A stretch of 64,000 nt of DNA from an uncultured Paracoccaceae bacterium (GTDB lineage Bacteria; Pseudomonadota; Alphaproteobacteria; Rhodobacterales; Rhodobacteraceae), in NCBI GenBank assembly GCA_947503925.1, contig CANNFQ010000005.1:62001-126000 (forward strand), read 5' to 3'. Both the position numbers and the translations under genes were made by a program. The notes beneath the pieces were generated by a model that worked only from the letters and a program-made list of their open reading frames with translations, had not been told where the DNA came from and ran no database searches. Within the stretch, counting starts at the first letter, position 1; each line of letters starts with the position of its first letter. This document shows, one piece after another, positions 9,395-18,206 of the stretch.

Positions 9395-10261
9395 ATGCGC
9401 GCCGCACAGCACAGCCTATGCGACTTAGGTATGATCCGGGCATTTTGGGATTGGGTCAGGTCCGGCTTTCGTGACATGCTGGCCAACATGAACAGCACGG
9501 GCCCACAAATGAACGGTGCGATCACGACGATGTCATTGATCGGGCTTGTTTTATTCTGGGCGGGGCTGGCCTGGGCCAAGGCCGACCCGGATGTGCTACC
9601 CGGCCCGCTGGCCGTCTGGCAGATCATCCGGGCCGAGGCCGCATCAGGCGCACTGGCTCATCACATGATCGCGACGATCATCCGGGTAGCGGCTGCATTT
9701 GGGTTGGCGATGGGGCTGGGCTTTGTTATCGGGATGGCGATGGGGCTGAACCGGATGCTGGACCGGTGGTTCGGGGCATGGCTGCTGGTCTTTCTGAACA
9801 TTCCCGCTCTTGTCGTCATTGTCCTTTGCTATCTCTGGATCGGACTGAACGAGGTGGCAGCCATCACCGCCGTGGCGCTGAACAAGACAGCCATGGTCGC
9901 CGTGACGATCCGCGAAGGAACCCGTGCGCTGGATCCGAAGCTGGACGATATGGCACGATCATTCGACATGTCGGGGCTGACGCGGCTAAGACATGTTGTC
10001 TTACCACAGCTTTGGCCCTTCATCGCATCCAGCACACGCAACGGGCTGGCAATCATCTGGAAAATCGTGCTGGTGGTGGAATTTCTGGGGCGCAGCGACG
10101 GGATCGGGTTTCAGATCCATCTGTATTTCCAGTTGTTCGAGATAGGGCATGTGATGGCCTATGCGTTCAGCTTTGTCTTGTTCATCCTCGCACTGGAATG
10201 GACGGTGATCCGCCTGATGGAAAAACGGGCCACGCAATGGCGGTTGCAAGACGAACACTAA
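9395..10261 (+). CDS. ABC transporter permease (SsuC/TauC family), orphan
   Basis: Inner-membrane permease of the nitrate/sulfonate/taurine/thiamine-precursor type. About six hydrophobic segments; the cytosolic coupling motif is visible as DDMARSFDMSGLTRLRHVVL near residue 190. The frame opens at 9395, only 11 bases from the divergent NosR-like start, so the real start is probably one of the later ATGs (9431, 9476 or 9488); none has a strong ribosome site. No ATPase or binding protein gene adjoins it: after the stop at 10261 comes an Lrp gene on the other strand. The transported substrate cannot be named. Confidence 0.8.
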   Translation: MRAAQHSLCDLGMIRAFWDWVRSGFRDMLANMNSTGPQMNGAITTMSLIGLVLFWAGLAWAKADPDVLPGPLAVWQIIRAEAASGALAHHMIATIIRVAAAFGLAMGLGFVIGMAMGLNRMLDRWFGAWLLVFLNIPALVVIVLCYLWIGLNEVAAITAVALNKTAMVAVTIREGTRALDPKLDDMARSFDMSGLTRLRHVVLPQLWPFIASSTRNGLAIIWKIVLVVEFLGRSDGIGFQIHLYFQLFEIGHVMAYAFSFVLFILALEWTVIRLMEKRATQWRLQDEH

Positions 10262-10344
10262 AGCGTCGCCCCAAAACCTCAAACAACATATGGCAAATCC
10301 TTCGCCCGGTGGTGCCTCACACCGGCGTGGCAAACCCTCAGAAC

Positions 10345-10812
10345 CTAGGCCAGCGTATCGGGCAAGTGAAAGCCCCGAAATTCCTTAACCGTCGAAAGAC
10401 ATAACAGCGTTTTCATCTGTGCAACCGATGGGATCAGGGTCAGCCTTTCGCGGTACAGCTTTTCATAACCTTCGGTATCGCGGGCAGCGACGCGTAGCAG
10501 GTAATCAAACTCGCCCGAAATCAGATGGCATTCCAACACCTCGGGCATCTCGGCAATCGCGGTTTCAAACGCCTCGATGTCATGTTTGCGCTGGCTGGTC
10601 AGCTTGGCCTCGATAAAGACCTGAATTTCCAACCCAACTGACCGGCGATTAAGCCGGGCGGCGTAATGGGTGATTTTCCCTTCGGACTCCAGAATTTTGA
10701 CACGCCGGTGGCAGGCCGACAAAGACAGGCCAATCGTCTCAGACAGCCGCGCCATCGAGATTTGACCGTCATTCTGCAAGACGGAAAGGATACGAAGATC
10801 AAGCCTATCGAT
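10345..10812 (-). CDS. Lrp/AsnC-family transcriptional regulator without a standard start codon
   Basis: DNA-binding regulator with an N-terminal helix-turn-helix (SMARLSETIGLSLSACHRRV) and a C-terminal RAM ligand domain (ECHLISGEFDYLLRVAARD). The conserved opening DRLDLRILSVLQND is encoded, but where ATG is expected (10812-10810, 9 bases after AGGA) the codon is ATC. No ATG, GTG or TTG lies between it and the upstream in-frame stop at 10836-10834. The first ordinary start is TTG 10779, which would cut the first helix. So either a rare start codon is used or the gene is impaired. Divergent from uspA and an alanine symporter, which is a typical Lrp target. Confidence 0.75.
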   Translation of the reverse strand: MDRLDLRILSVLQNDGQISMARLSETIGLSLSACHRRVKILESEGKITHYAARLNRRSVGLEIQVFIEAKLTSQRKHDIEAFETAIAEMPEVLECHLISGEFDYLLRVAARDTEGYEKLYRERLTLIPSVAQMKTLLCLSTVKEFRGFHLPDTLA

Positions 10813-10958
10813 TGTAAAATTTCCTATATATGCTTATTATGTCTATAATAATTCCGAATATTTCCATGACAAGAGAAAATTTTGGGCAAGCTTTTTAATG
10901 CAGAGTTGGTTAACCTGAACGAACTTCAACAGAAGTAATAACAACAGGGAGGGGTCAT

Positions 10959-11393
10959 ATGTCCCGCAAAATCGTCGTCGGATATGACGGCAGCCAAAGT
11001 GCACAGGCCGCATTGGATTTCTCGGTCAGCCTTGCCAAGGCCGAAGGAGGCAGCGTTGTGGTCGCGCATGTCCTCGAATGGTCACCATATTCATTCCTGA
11101 CACCGCAAGAACTGGAAGAACGGCACAAGCGGCGCGGCGAAGAACTGGAACGCGCGGAAACCGCCGTGCTCAAGCCAATTGTCGACAAGCTGTCAGGCAG
11201 CGGCGTCACGGTCAGTACCGCACTGAAATACGGGCACATCACTGACACGCTGTGCAAAATCGCCAAGGATGAGGGCGCGGACCAGATCGTGATCGGGCGT
11301 ACCGGCCATTCAGGGCTGGCCACACGGATCTTCGGATCTGTTGCAGGCAGCTTGGCGCAAGCGGCCCCCGTGCCGGTCACAATCGTTCCTTAA
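10959..11393 (+). CDS. Universal stress protein, UspA family
   Basis: 144 residues forming one Usp domain: VGYDGSQSAQAALDFSVSLA at the N-terminus and the ATP-binding-type signature VIGRTGHSGLATRIFGSVAG at the C-terminus (G-x2-G-x9-G pattern). Preceded by a good ribosome site (GGGAGGGG). Its stop is immediately followed by the alanine symporter gene, so the two form an operon. UspA proteins bind ATP and help cells under stress, and are often encoded beside transporters whose activity they may modulate. That link is inferred here. Confidence 0.9.
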   Translation: MSRKIVVGYDGSQSAQAALDFSVSLAKAEGGSVVVAHVLEWSPYSFLTPQELEERHKRRGEELERAETAVLKPIVDKLSGSGVTVSTALKYGHITDTLCKIAKDEGADQIVIGRTGHSGLATRIFGSVAGSLAQAAPVPVTIVP

Positions 11394-11408
11394 ATGACAG
11401 GGGAAATC

Positions 11409-12953
11409 ATGAAAAACCTATTCAGGGCGGCAGCCATCGCCGTACCCGCCACGCTGGCCGCAAGCGCGCCTGCCATGGCGCAATCATTGGACCAAACAAT
11501 TAATGACGGTTTCGCAAGCGCGACCGGTTGGTTCGTCAGTTTTATCTTCAGCCCCTTCCCCGGCACAACCTTTCCATGGATCGTGGCCTGGCTGGTCATC
11601 GCGGCAACGATTTTCACCGTTTATTTCGGTTTGATCCAGTTCCGGGCCTTCCCCCATTCAATCTCACTGGTCAAAGGTGACTATTCTGATCCCAATGACG
11701 CCGGCGAAGTCAGCCATTTTCAGGCACTTGCCACGGCCCTTTCGGGCACGGTGGGCTTAGGTAACATCGCCGGTGTGGCCGTGGCCGTGGGCATCGGTGG
11801 CCCCGGCGCGACATTCTGGATGATCCTTGCCGGTCTGATGGGCATGGCGTCGAAATTCACCGAATGTACGCTGGGCGTGAAATACCGGAATGAATACGAA
11901 GACGGCACCGTATCAGGCGGCCCGATGTATTACATGACCAAGGGTTTTGCCGAACGCGGGCTGCCATTGGGCCGGTTCATGGCAATCCTGTTTTCGGTCT
12001 TTTGTATCCTTGGCGCCCTTGGCGGCGGCAACATGTTCCAGGCCAATCAGGCGCATGCACAGATCACCAACGTGGTCGGCGAATTCCCCGGCTGGATCAC
12101 TGGCATCGTCTTTGCCGGTATCGTCTTTGCCGTCATCGTCGGTGGTCTGAAATCCATTGCCAAGGTGACCGAAAAAGTCGTTCCAATCATGGGCGTCCTA
12201 TATGTGCTGACCGCTTTGGTCATCTTGCTGATGAACGCAAACATGATAGGCTGGGCCTTTGGTGAGATTTTCCGCGGTGCCTTTACTGGGGCGGGTGTTG
12301 CCGGCGGTATGGTCGGCGCGCTGATCCAGGGTTTCAAGCGGGCGGCGTTCTCGAACGAAGCCGGTGTTGGCTCTGCGGCGATCGCCCACTCAGCGGTGAA
12401 AACCAAGGAACCGATCACCGAAGGGTTCGTATCCCTGCTGGAACCGTTCATCGATACGGTTGTGATCTGTACGATGACGGCACTTGTGATCATCATCACA
12501 GGTCAGTTGGTGATGGACGCGAACACTGGCATGTATCTCTTGGATGAAGGTGCAAGCACCATCCAGACAGTGGGCGACAACAAGGGCGTGGCGCTGACCT
12601 CTGCGGCGTTCTCCTCTGCCTTCCCGTTCTTCAAGTATATCCTTGCGATTGCGGTGATCCTGTTTGCCTTCTCGACCATGATCAGCTGGTCCTATTACGG
12701 GCTGAAAGCCTGGACCTTCCTCTTTGGCGAAGGCCAGACAAAGGAACTGATCTTCAAGGTGATCTTCTGCATCTTCGTGATCATCGGTGCATCCGCCAGC
12801 CTCGGCCCGGTCATCGACTTCTCGGATGCGGCGATCTTTGCCATGGCGGTCGTGAACATCGTAGCGCTTTACTGCTTGATGCCAATCGTCAAGCGTGAAC
12901 TGGAAAGCTACATGTCGCGCCTGAAATCCGGCGAGATTGCGAAGTACCACTAA
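11409..12953 (+). CDS. Sodium:alanine (glycine) symporter, AGCS family
   Basis: Inner-membrane cotransporter of about 514 residues. Family motifs: ALSGTVGLGNIAGVAVAVGI near residue 105 and KRAAFSNEAGVGSAAIAHSA near 305 (the AGCS signature NEAGxGSA). About ten hydrophobic segments. The N-terminus (MKNLFRAAAIAVPATLAASA...AMAQ) looks like a cleavable leader, which is common in AGCS proteins of this group. The start at 11409 follows AGGGGA. A strong hairpin terminator follows. Together with uspA and the divergent Lrp gene this suggests alanine-responsive uptake. Confidence 0.93.
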   Translation: MKNLFRAAAIAVPATLAASAPAMAQSLDQTINDGFASATGWFVSFIFSPFPGTTFPWIVAWLVIAATIFTVYFGLIQFRAFPHSISLVKGDYSDPNDAGEVSHFQALATALSGTVGLGNIAGVAVAVGIGGPGATFWMILAGLMGMASKFTECTLGVKYRNEYEDGTVSGGPMYYMTKGFAERGLPLGRFMAILFSVFCILGALGGGNMFQANQAHAQITNVVGEFPGWITGIVFAGIVFAVIVGGLKSIAKVTEKVVPIMGVLYVLTALVILLMNANMIGWAFGEIFRGAFTGAGVAGGMVGALIQGFKRAAFSNEAGVGSAAIAHSAVKTKEPITEGFVSLLEPFIDTVVICTMTALVIIITGQLVMDANTGMYLLDEGASTIQTVGDNKGVALTSAAFSSAFPFFKYILAIAVILFAFSTMISWSYYGLKAWTFLFGEGQTKELIFKVIFCIFVIIGASASLGPVIDFSDAAIFAMAVVNIVALYCLMPIVKRELESYMSRLKSGEIAKYH

Positions 12954-12980
12954 GACGCTTCACTGCTACCGAAAACCAAA

Positions 12981-13007
12981 ACGCCCGGCACATGCCGGGC
13001 GTTTTTT
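12981..13007 (+). terminator. Rho-independent terminator of the uspA-symporter operon
   Basis: A perfect 10-bp stem (ACGCCCGGCA / TGCCGGGCGT) with a 2-base loop, followed by six T, 28 bases after the symporter stop codon. Confidence 0.93.
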
Positions 13008-13049
13008 CGTTCCGAGCCAGCCGCCGCATCACCGAACACAGCCCCAAAC

Positions 13050-13682
13050 ATGACCTTCATCGGGCCGTTTACAAAGGTCGATATGCGGACAAGGACGTCT
13101 CGAAATCTATTGATGCAAACACCCGCTTTGCGGTGTATTAAGAATACCTTGATCGTCGCTGACAAACAAATGGCTGTTGGGCCGTGGCAAAGTCGCAGTC
13201 GCTTGGAGTGTCATGAATTGGGACATGAAGTTGGAGAAGGCCCTATTTCCCATCAAGATGCGCGCGAACTGATCGAGCGACTCGCAGGAACTATTGGCAT
13301 TCAGTGGTACCTTAGTTTCATCTTGATAGCTGCGTTTGCGATTTCCGGTGTCTCGCTACTTACCTCGTCAAATCCAGTTTCTTTTGGCGACTATTTGGCA
13401 TTGCTCGTACTCGTCGTGTTTATGTTTTTAACTTTGAACCTGTTGGTAATAGTTTATTCGAAACCGATTTCGTTTGATCAGCACGGTATCTCTATTGGCT
13501 GGCTTTGGGCTGAGAAGACGCAATATGACTGGGACCAAGTGGTCGAGTTACGTAATTTGCCATTTGTACCAGGTGTGGCGACACTCAAGCTGAGTGATAG
13601 AAAGTGTTGGCCGATCTTCATGGACCTTGATCGTGCAAGGCACTTGAATGATGCGATTTTGATTTGGAAGTCCGCGCGTTAG
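13050..13682 (+). CDS. Hypothetical membrane protein, atypical composition
   Basis: Up to 210 residues. Two hydrophobic helices (IQWYLSFILIAAFAISGVSL and the YLALLVLVVFMFLTLNLLVI region) are followed by a short beta-rich domain with YDWDQVVELRNLPF, which resembles a PH-like fold in bacterial membrane proteins. The start is uncertain: the frame opens at 13050, with a later ATG at 13170, and neither has a clear ribosome site. The DNA is visibly more A+T-rich than its neighbours, suggesting a recent arrival. Function unknown. Confidence 0.5.
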   Translation: MTFIGPFTKVDMRTRTSRNLLMQTPALRCIKNTLIVADKQMAVGPWQSRSRLECHELGHEVGEGPISHQDARELIERLAGTIGIQWYLSFILIAAFAISGVSLLTSSNPVSFGDYLALLVLVVFMFLTLNLLVIVYSKPISFDQHGISIGWLWAEKTQYDWDQVVELRNLPFVPGVATLKLSDRKCWPIFMDLDRARHLNDAILIWKSAR

Positions 13683-13942
13683 CGCTTTCGTGTTGGCACC
13701 GAAAATCCGATGGTGGATAGTGCAGCATCGGTCTAAATGATCACCTTCGCCCACTTCGCTGCATTCCGCACAATGGTCAGCTTTGGCGATTTCCCAGTCA
13801 ATGTTGCGGCGTAACGATAAATTCAGCTGACCAATCACCTCCCCACCACCCGCGCCTTCCCGCCCGCGCGCCAGATTACCCTTGTCACCAGCCCTCATCA
13901 CCTTATGAGTGTCGCTCAAGTTGCCGCGAGGGAAACTGCCAC

Positions 13943-14617
13943 ATGTCCATGCTTGGGACCTTCATCAAGCCGATGCACCCCGAAGGCATCAAATTCGTTG
14001 CCATTTTTGCCGCTGTCACCGCTGGTCTGTTCCTGATCACGCCGCTTCTTGGCTGGATCGGTGTCGGGTTGACCATCTGGTGTTACTATTTCTTCCGCGA
14101 TCCTGAACGGTTCCCACCCGACCGCGATGGGCTGATCGTCAGCCCCGCAGATGGGATCGTGTCGCTGATCGAACCGGCGGTGCCCCCGACAGAGCTAGGG
14201 ATGGACGACACTCCGCTGACCCGGGTCAGCGTCTTTATGAATGTGTTCAACTGCCATGTGAACCGCACCCCGATGGCTGGGGAGGTTCTGGCCGTGTCCT
14301 ACCGCCCCGGCAAGTTTTTCAACGCCTCGCTGGACAAGGCCAGCGTCGACAATGAACGCAACAGTCTGCGGTTGCGGCTGACGACCGGGCAGGAACTGGC
14401 CGTCGTGCAGATCGCAGGGTTGGTGGCGCGGCGGATCGTCTGTTTCGTCAAACAGGGTGACACATTGCAATCCGGTGAAAGGTTCGGACTGATCCGCTTT
14501 GGGTCGCGGCTGGATGTGTATCTGCCCCCTGGGGTGACGCCGCTTGTCCGTGTTGGGCAAACCATGGTTGCAGGCGAAACCGTGTTGGCAGAACTCAAGG
14601 TCGGGGCCACGATGTGA
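13943..14617 (+). CDS. psd: Phosphatidylserine decarboxylase, short (proenzyme) type
   Basis: Converts phosphatidylserine to phosphatidylethanolamine at the inner membrane. 224 residues, the compact alphaproteobacterial form. Membrane segments lie near residues 15-55. The conserved VSPADGIVS and [13 protein letters not shown] motifs are present, and the self-cleavage Gly-Ser is in [13 protein letters not shown], generating the pyruvoyl group. The stop overlaps the GTG start of pssA. With pssA and pmtA it forms a three-gene phospholipid operon. Confidence 0.95.
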   Translation: MSMLGTFIKPMHPEGIKFVAIFAAVTAGLFLITPLLGWIGVGLTIWCYYFFRDPERFPPDRDGLIVSPADGIVSLIEPAVPPTELGMDDTPLTRVSVFMNVFNCHVNRTPMAGEVLAVSYRPGKFFNASLDKASVDNERNSLRLRLTTGQELAVVQIAGLVARRIVCFVKQGDTLQSGERFGLIRFGSRLDVYLPPGVTPLVRVGQTMVAGETVLAELKVGATM

Positions 14618-15360
14618 ACACCCCGAAATCCGATTTTTCGCTCATCCAGCTGATCCCGAACATACTGACCGTCGCGGGGCTGTGTGCGGGGCTCTCCGCG
14701 ATCCGGTTCGGCGTCCATGGCGACTATACATTGGCCGCCCAATTCATCCTTGCCGCCTGCGTGCTGGATGGGCTGGACGGGCGGCTGGCGCGATTTCTGG
14801 GCAGCGACAGCGATATGGGCGCCGAACTGGATTCATTGGCGGATTTCGTGAACTTCGGGGTCGCCGCCCCGCTGGTTGTCTATTTCTGGGCCTTGCAGGA
14901 CATGCGCAGCGCAGGCTGGATTTCGGTGCTGATCTTTGCGGTTTGCTGCGCGATGCGGCTGGCGCGTTTCAATATCAGCAGCCGTGCCGATGATGATGAT
15001 GACGGGCCAAATGACCATTTTATCGGTGTGCCATCCCCCTTTGGCGCGCTTTTGGTGATGCTCCCGATGTTTGTCTCTTTCGCTTTTGCCGACACGCCCC
15101 TGCTGCCCGCCGTCGTCATCAGCGCCAATATGATTCTCGTTGGCGTGCTGATGATCAGCAACATCCCGACATGGTCTTTCAAGAACCTGCGCATCTCGCG
15201 CGAGAACGTGAAATTCTTTCTGCTGGGCGTTGCGGTTTTCGGGGCTGCGGTGCTGACCTATGCCTGGATCACGCTTGTTGTTCTTTGCCTGGGCTATATC
15301 GGCATGGTCCTTTGGCACTTCTTTGGTAAACCCCACAAACATCTCGATAAGGAGAGCTGA
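14614..15360 (+). CDS. pssA: CDP-diacylglycerol-serine O-phosphatidyltransferase
   Basis: Makes phosphatidylserine from CDP-diacylglycerol and serine. 248 residues, with about seven or eight membrane segments. The CDP-alcohol phosphotransferase signature is intact: [19 protein letters not shown] followed by ELDSLADF (D-G-x2-x-A-R-x8-G-x3-D-x3-D). Starts with GTG at 14614, overlapping the last bases of psd (ATGTGA), so translation is coupled. It supplies the substrate for Psd. Confidence 0.95.
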   Translation: MNTPKSDFSLIQLIPNILTVAGLCAGLSAIRFGVHGDYTLAAQFILAACVLDGLDGRLARFLGSDSDMGAELDSLADFVNFGVAAPLVVYFWALQDMRSAGWISVLIFAVCCAMRLARFNISSRADDDDDGPNDHFIGVPSPFGALLVMLPMFVSFAFADTPLLPAVVISANMILVGVLMISNIPTWSFKNLRISRENVKFFLLGVAVFGAAVLTYAWITLVVLCLGYIGMVLWHFFGKPHKHLDKES

Positions 15361-15361
15361 G

Positions 15362-15985
15362 TTGGAAATCGAAGCGGTTCAAACATCGTATGCCCGCTGG
15401 GCGCCGGTCTATGACCGGACGTTCGGGGCAATCACAAATGTCGGCAGACGGCGCGCGGTGGCCTATTTGAATACCCAATCAGGCAGCGTGCTGGAGGTCG
15501 GAGTCGGCACCGGGCTGTCACTACAGCATTACAACCCCGCATTGCAGGTCACCGGCTTTGATTTCAGCGCCGAGATGCTGGCCAAGGCGCAAGACAAGGT
15601 GGATCGGCTGCAACTGGATCATGTCGTGGCCCTGCGCCAGATGGATGCCCGCGAACTGGATTTCCCCGACAACGCCTTTGACAACGTCGCCGCCATGCAT
15701 GTGCTGTCTGTCGTGCCCGAACCGGAACGGGTGATGGCCGAGATAGCGCGCGTGCTCAAACCCGGTGGCCGGGTGGTAATTACCAATCACTTCAAACGCG
15801 AACGCGGCGCGCTGGCCATTCTGGAACGGATCACCGCGCCCTTGGCCAATACGATCGGCTGGCATTCGGATTTTGAGATTGAGACGGTGTTAAAAGAACC
15901 AAGTCTTGAGATCGAGGAACAAAAGACATTGCCACCTTTGGGCATGATGACATTTCTGGTGCTGCGAAAGTCGGAAAAGCGCTGA
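15362..15985 (+). CDS. pmtA: Phospholipid N-methyltransferase (PmtA-like)
   Basis: SAM-dependent enzyme, most likely methylating phosphatidylethanolamine towards phosphatidylcholine. 207 residues from the TTG at 15362, which sits right after the pssA stop and a GGAGAG ribosome site; the frame is open further upstream inside pssA. Rossmann SAM motif VLEVGVGTGLSLQHYNP near residue 43, then FDFSAEML and FDNVAAMHVLSVVPEP. A generic methyltransferase is possible by sequence alone, but the operon with psd and pssA argues for PmtA. Its stop codon abuts a large palindromic element. Confidence 0.88.
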   Translation: MEIEAVQTSYARWAPVYDRTFGAITNVGRRRAVAYLNTQSGSVLEVGVGTGLSLQHYNPALQVTGFDFSAEMLAKAQDKVDRLQLDHVVALRQMDARELDFPDNAFDNVAAMHVLSVVPEPERVMAEIARVLKPGGRVVITNHFKRERGALAILERITAPLANTIGWHSDFEIETVLKEPSLEIEEQKTLPPLGMMTFLVLRKSEKR

Positions 15986-16083
15986 GGGCGGCCCCCGCCC
16001 ATGGGGTCGGTCCCTCGTGCATTGCTTTGCAATGCACTGCCAACAGGCGATTGTGAACAATCGCCGAGAGGCGGGGGCTGCCC
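15986..16083. repeat. GC-rich branched palindromic element, copy 1
   Basis: Outer arms 15986-16000 and 16069-16083 pair over 13 of 15 positions. They enclose two perfect hairpins: 16017-16037 (9-bp stem, TTT loop) and 16046-16065 (8-bp stem, TGAA loop). It sits between the convergent pmtA and FAD-oxidoreductase genes and starts directly after the pmtA stop. Read on the minus strand it begins GGGCAGCCCCCG and ends GCCGCCCTCAGC, the same ends as the element at 46150-46217. Confidence 0.85.
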
Positions 16084-16109
16084 GATTTATCGAGCGAGCG
16101 GAACAACCA

Positions 16110-17462
16110 CTAAAGCGCCGGCCCCTGCTTCAAAACCGACCCATCCGTAAACCGGTCAAACCGAAACCGGGACAGGTCATGCTCATCAGGCTCACCAAGC
16201 AACCGGCGCGCAATGGCCCGGCCAAATCCGGGACCGATGCCAAAACCATGCCCGCTCATCCCCGCCGCCAATGTCAGACCGGGCAGCTGCGGCACCGCAT
16301 CCACGATCGGCACGATATCGGGCATGGCATCAATCATGCCCGACCATGCCTCGGCAATTCCGGCCTGCCCGATCTGCCCAAACCGGGCGGCGAAACGCGA
16401 TGTCATGCGACCCACCGCGCCCGGCATCGGGTCAGGTTCCAACACGCGCATATCTTCAAACGGGGTCACATCATCGGCGGCCCATTGTCGGGGCGTGCGC
16501 CAGCCATCGGGAAAGCCCTTGGGCGCTCCCAGCCGGAACCCTGTATGTCGCCATTGCCGCCGCAGTTCTGGCAGCCATTGACGAAAGCTGGCAAAACCGT
16601 CCAGCCCCAGATGAAACAGATGCCGGTCAGCCGTGGCCAGCGTATAGCCGCCATCATCGCGGCGACGGATGGCCAGCGCATCATCCACAGCGTTCAACCG
16701 GGCAAACTCCGGCAACGGCCCGGTGCGCGCCGCCGTTGCCAACACTGAAAGCTGCGGGATTTTCACCCCATGCGCACCAAGAAACAGCCGCGACCAGGCA
16801 CCACCGGCCAGCACAACCTGATGACAGGCAACGCGCCCCATTTCTGTCACGACACCGGCGACCTTGCCCGCCTGCATGTCCAGCCTGCGCACGGCACAGT
16901 TTTCGATCATGACAACGCCCAACGCATGGGCATGGCGGGCCACCGCTGGCACCGCCTGCCAAGGCTCCCCTTTGCAATCGCTGGGGGTCCTGACCCCGCC
17001 GATCCAGCCATGATCCGATTTGCCGGAAAAGCTCTCCTTGATCTGGGCAGGCGTCATCATCTCCGAATGCAGCCCATGGCGGCGGGCGGTCTCAACCCAT
17101 GCCTCGAACCGGGGCAATTCAGACCTGTCGGTCGTCAGATAGGCAACGCCATTCTGCTGCACCCCGCAGGCCCCATTCAGCCGCCTGTCAATGTCACGCC
17201 ACAGGCCAACGGATTGCATCGCAATCGGCAATTCAGCCTCATCCCGGCCCTGCTGGCGGATCCAGCCCCAGTTGCGCGATGATTGTTCGCCCGCAATCCG
17301 GCCCTTTTCACACAGCAAAACACGGCGTCCCGCCTCTGCCAGATTGAGCGCAGTGAAAACGCCGATAACCCCGCCACCAATCACCACAACATCCACATCC
17401 TTGGGCAATGGATCGCTGAACTGGATCTCACTGGCGATTGTGATGCGGTTTGGGTGGCTCAT
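16110..17462 (-). CDS. FAD-dependent amine/D-amino-acid oxidoreductase (DadA/DAO family)
   Basis: 450 residues. N-terminal dinucleotide-binding motif VVVIGGGVIGVFTALNLAEA near residue 25, then EKGRIAGEQSSRNWGWIRQQ, a signature of a Rhodobacteraceae DadA-like subgroup. The C-terminal GLTLAAGMSGHGFGIGPGFG contacts FAD. It would oxidise a secondary or tertiary amine or amino acid; the substrate cannot be fixed from sequence. It is the last gene of a five-gene minus-strand operon and overlaps the PhnD-like gene by four bases. In that context an N-methylated or betaine-derived amine is plausible, by inference only. Confidence 0.85.
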   Translation of the reverse strand: MSHPNRITIASEIQFSDPLPKDVDVVVIGGGVIGVFTALNLAEAGRRVLLCEKGRIAGEQSSRNWGWIRQQGRDEAELPIAMQSVGLWRDIDRRLNGACGVQQNGVAYLTTDRSELPRFEAWVETARRHGLHSEMMTPAQIKESFSGKSDHGWIGGVRTPSDCKGEPWQAVPAVARHAHALGVVMIENCAVRRLDMQAGKVAGVVTEMGRVACHQVVLAGGAWSRLFLGAHGVKIPQLSVLATAARTGPLPEFARLNAVDDALAIRRRDDGGYTLATADRHLFHLGLDGFASFRQWLPELRRQWRHTGFRLGAPKGFPDGWRTPRQWAADDVTPFEDMRVLEPDPMPGAVGRMTSRFAARFGQIGQAGIAEAWSGMIDAMPDIVPIVDAVPQLPGLTLAAGMSGHGFGIGPGFGRAIARRLLGEPDEHDLSRFRFDRFTDGSVLKQGPAL

Positions 17463-18199
17463 GCTCCGCTCCCATCCGGGTTGGGCACCGCCAGATAATC
17501 GGCCTTGGGGATGGCCACCAGCCCACGCAACCCCAGCAATGCCCGGTCATCGGCGTGCAAATCATCAATCGCCGCCGCCACCGCATCAAAGATCGCCGCG
17601 CGATCCTGGCCCATGCCCGTGATCAAGGGCAGACCGGGGGTCGGCACTGTCCAATCCAGCACGCGCAACGCCCCGGCAAAAGGTTCATGCGCCCGCATCA
17701 ATCGCCATGACACCGCATCAAGCGACGCAATATCGGCACAGCCTTCGGCCACAGCCTTGGCTGATTGCAGATGGGCATGGGTTTGCACGCGGTTTTCAAA
17801 CCAAAACCCGAAGGGCTGCAAATGGGCATAAGGGGCCGCATAGCCCGATTGCGAAACGCTTTCGTTATAGGCAAAAACGGCGTCCCGGAACTCAGCCAAA
17901 TCCTCTCGCCGATCATCGGCCCGCACCACCAGCGCGCTGCGGTAATACCCGGGCGGACAACCGTGCACGCCGTAATCCGGGGTTCCAACCAGTTGCACCT
18001 TACCATGCAGCCACAGCCGATAGGGCATCCCGCAAGTCTGGCTCAGTACAAGGTCCGGGGCGTTCCACAGATCAAAAGGGGCCGCATCCTGTGACAACCG
18101 TTCAGGGGCATCTACCAATTGCCGCCGGATCAGCGCCCAGAGCCGATCATGCGCGCCCACCAATTGGGGCCGCTGATACATCATCAGACTGGCAATCAT
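17459..18199 (-). CDS. PhnD-like periplasmic-binding-fold protein lacking a signal peptide
   Basis: About 246 residues. PhnD/phosphonate-binding-type features are CGMPYRLWLHGKVQLVGTPD, GYYRSALVVRADD and GCADIASLDAVSW. Unlike true ABC binding proteins, the N-terminus (MIASLMMYQRPQLVGAHDRL) is not a signal peptide, and no permease or ATPase gene is adjacent, so it may act in the cytosol. ATG 18199 is preferred because it follows the hydratase stop by only 7 bases; ATG 18184 is an alternative. Being inside a catabolic operon suggests binding or handling of that substrate. Function not established. Confidence 0.7.
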   Translation of the reverse strand: MIASLMMYQRPQLVGAHDRLWALIRRQLVDAPERLSQDAAPFDLWNAPDLVLSQTCGMPYRLWLHGKVQLVGTPDYGVHGCPPGYYRSALVVRADDRREDLAEFRDAVFAYNESVSQSGYAAPYAHLQPFGFWFENRVQTHAHLQSAKAVAEGCADIASLDAVSWRLMRAHEPFAGALRVLDWTVPTPGLPLITGMGQDRAAIFDAVAAAIDDLHADDRALLGLRGLVAIPKADYLAVPNPDGSGA

Positions 18200-18206
18200 C
18201 GGCGGC

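Noticed and set aside
9766..10404. Second plus-strand frame after the ABC permease as a remnant ATPase
   Set aside because: It mostly overlaps the permease in another frame and shows no Walker A or ABC signature.
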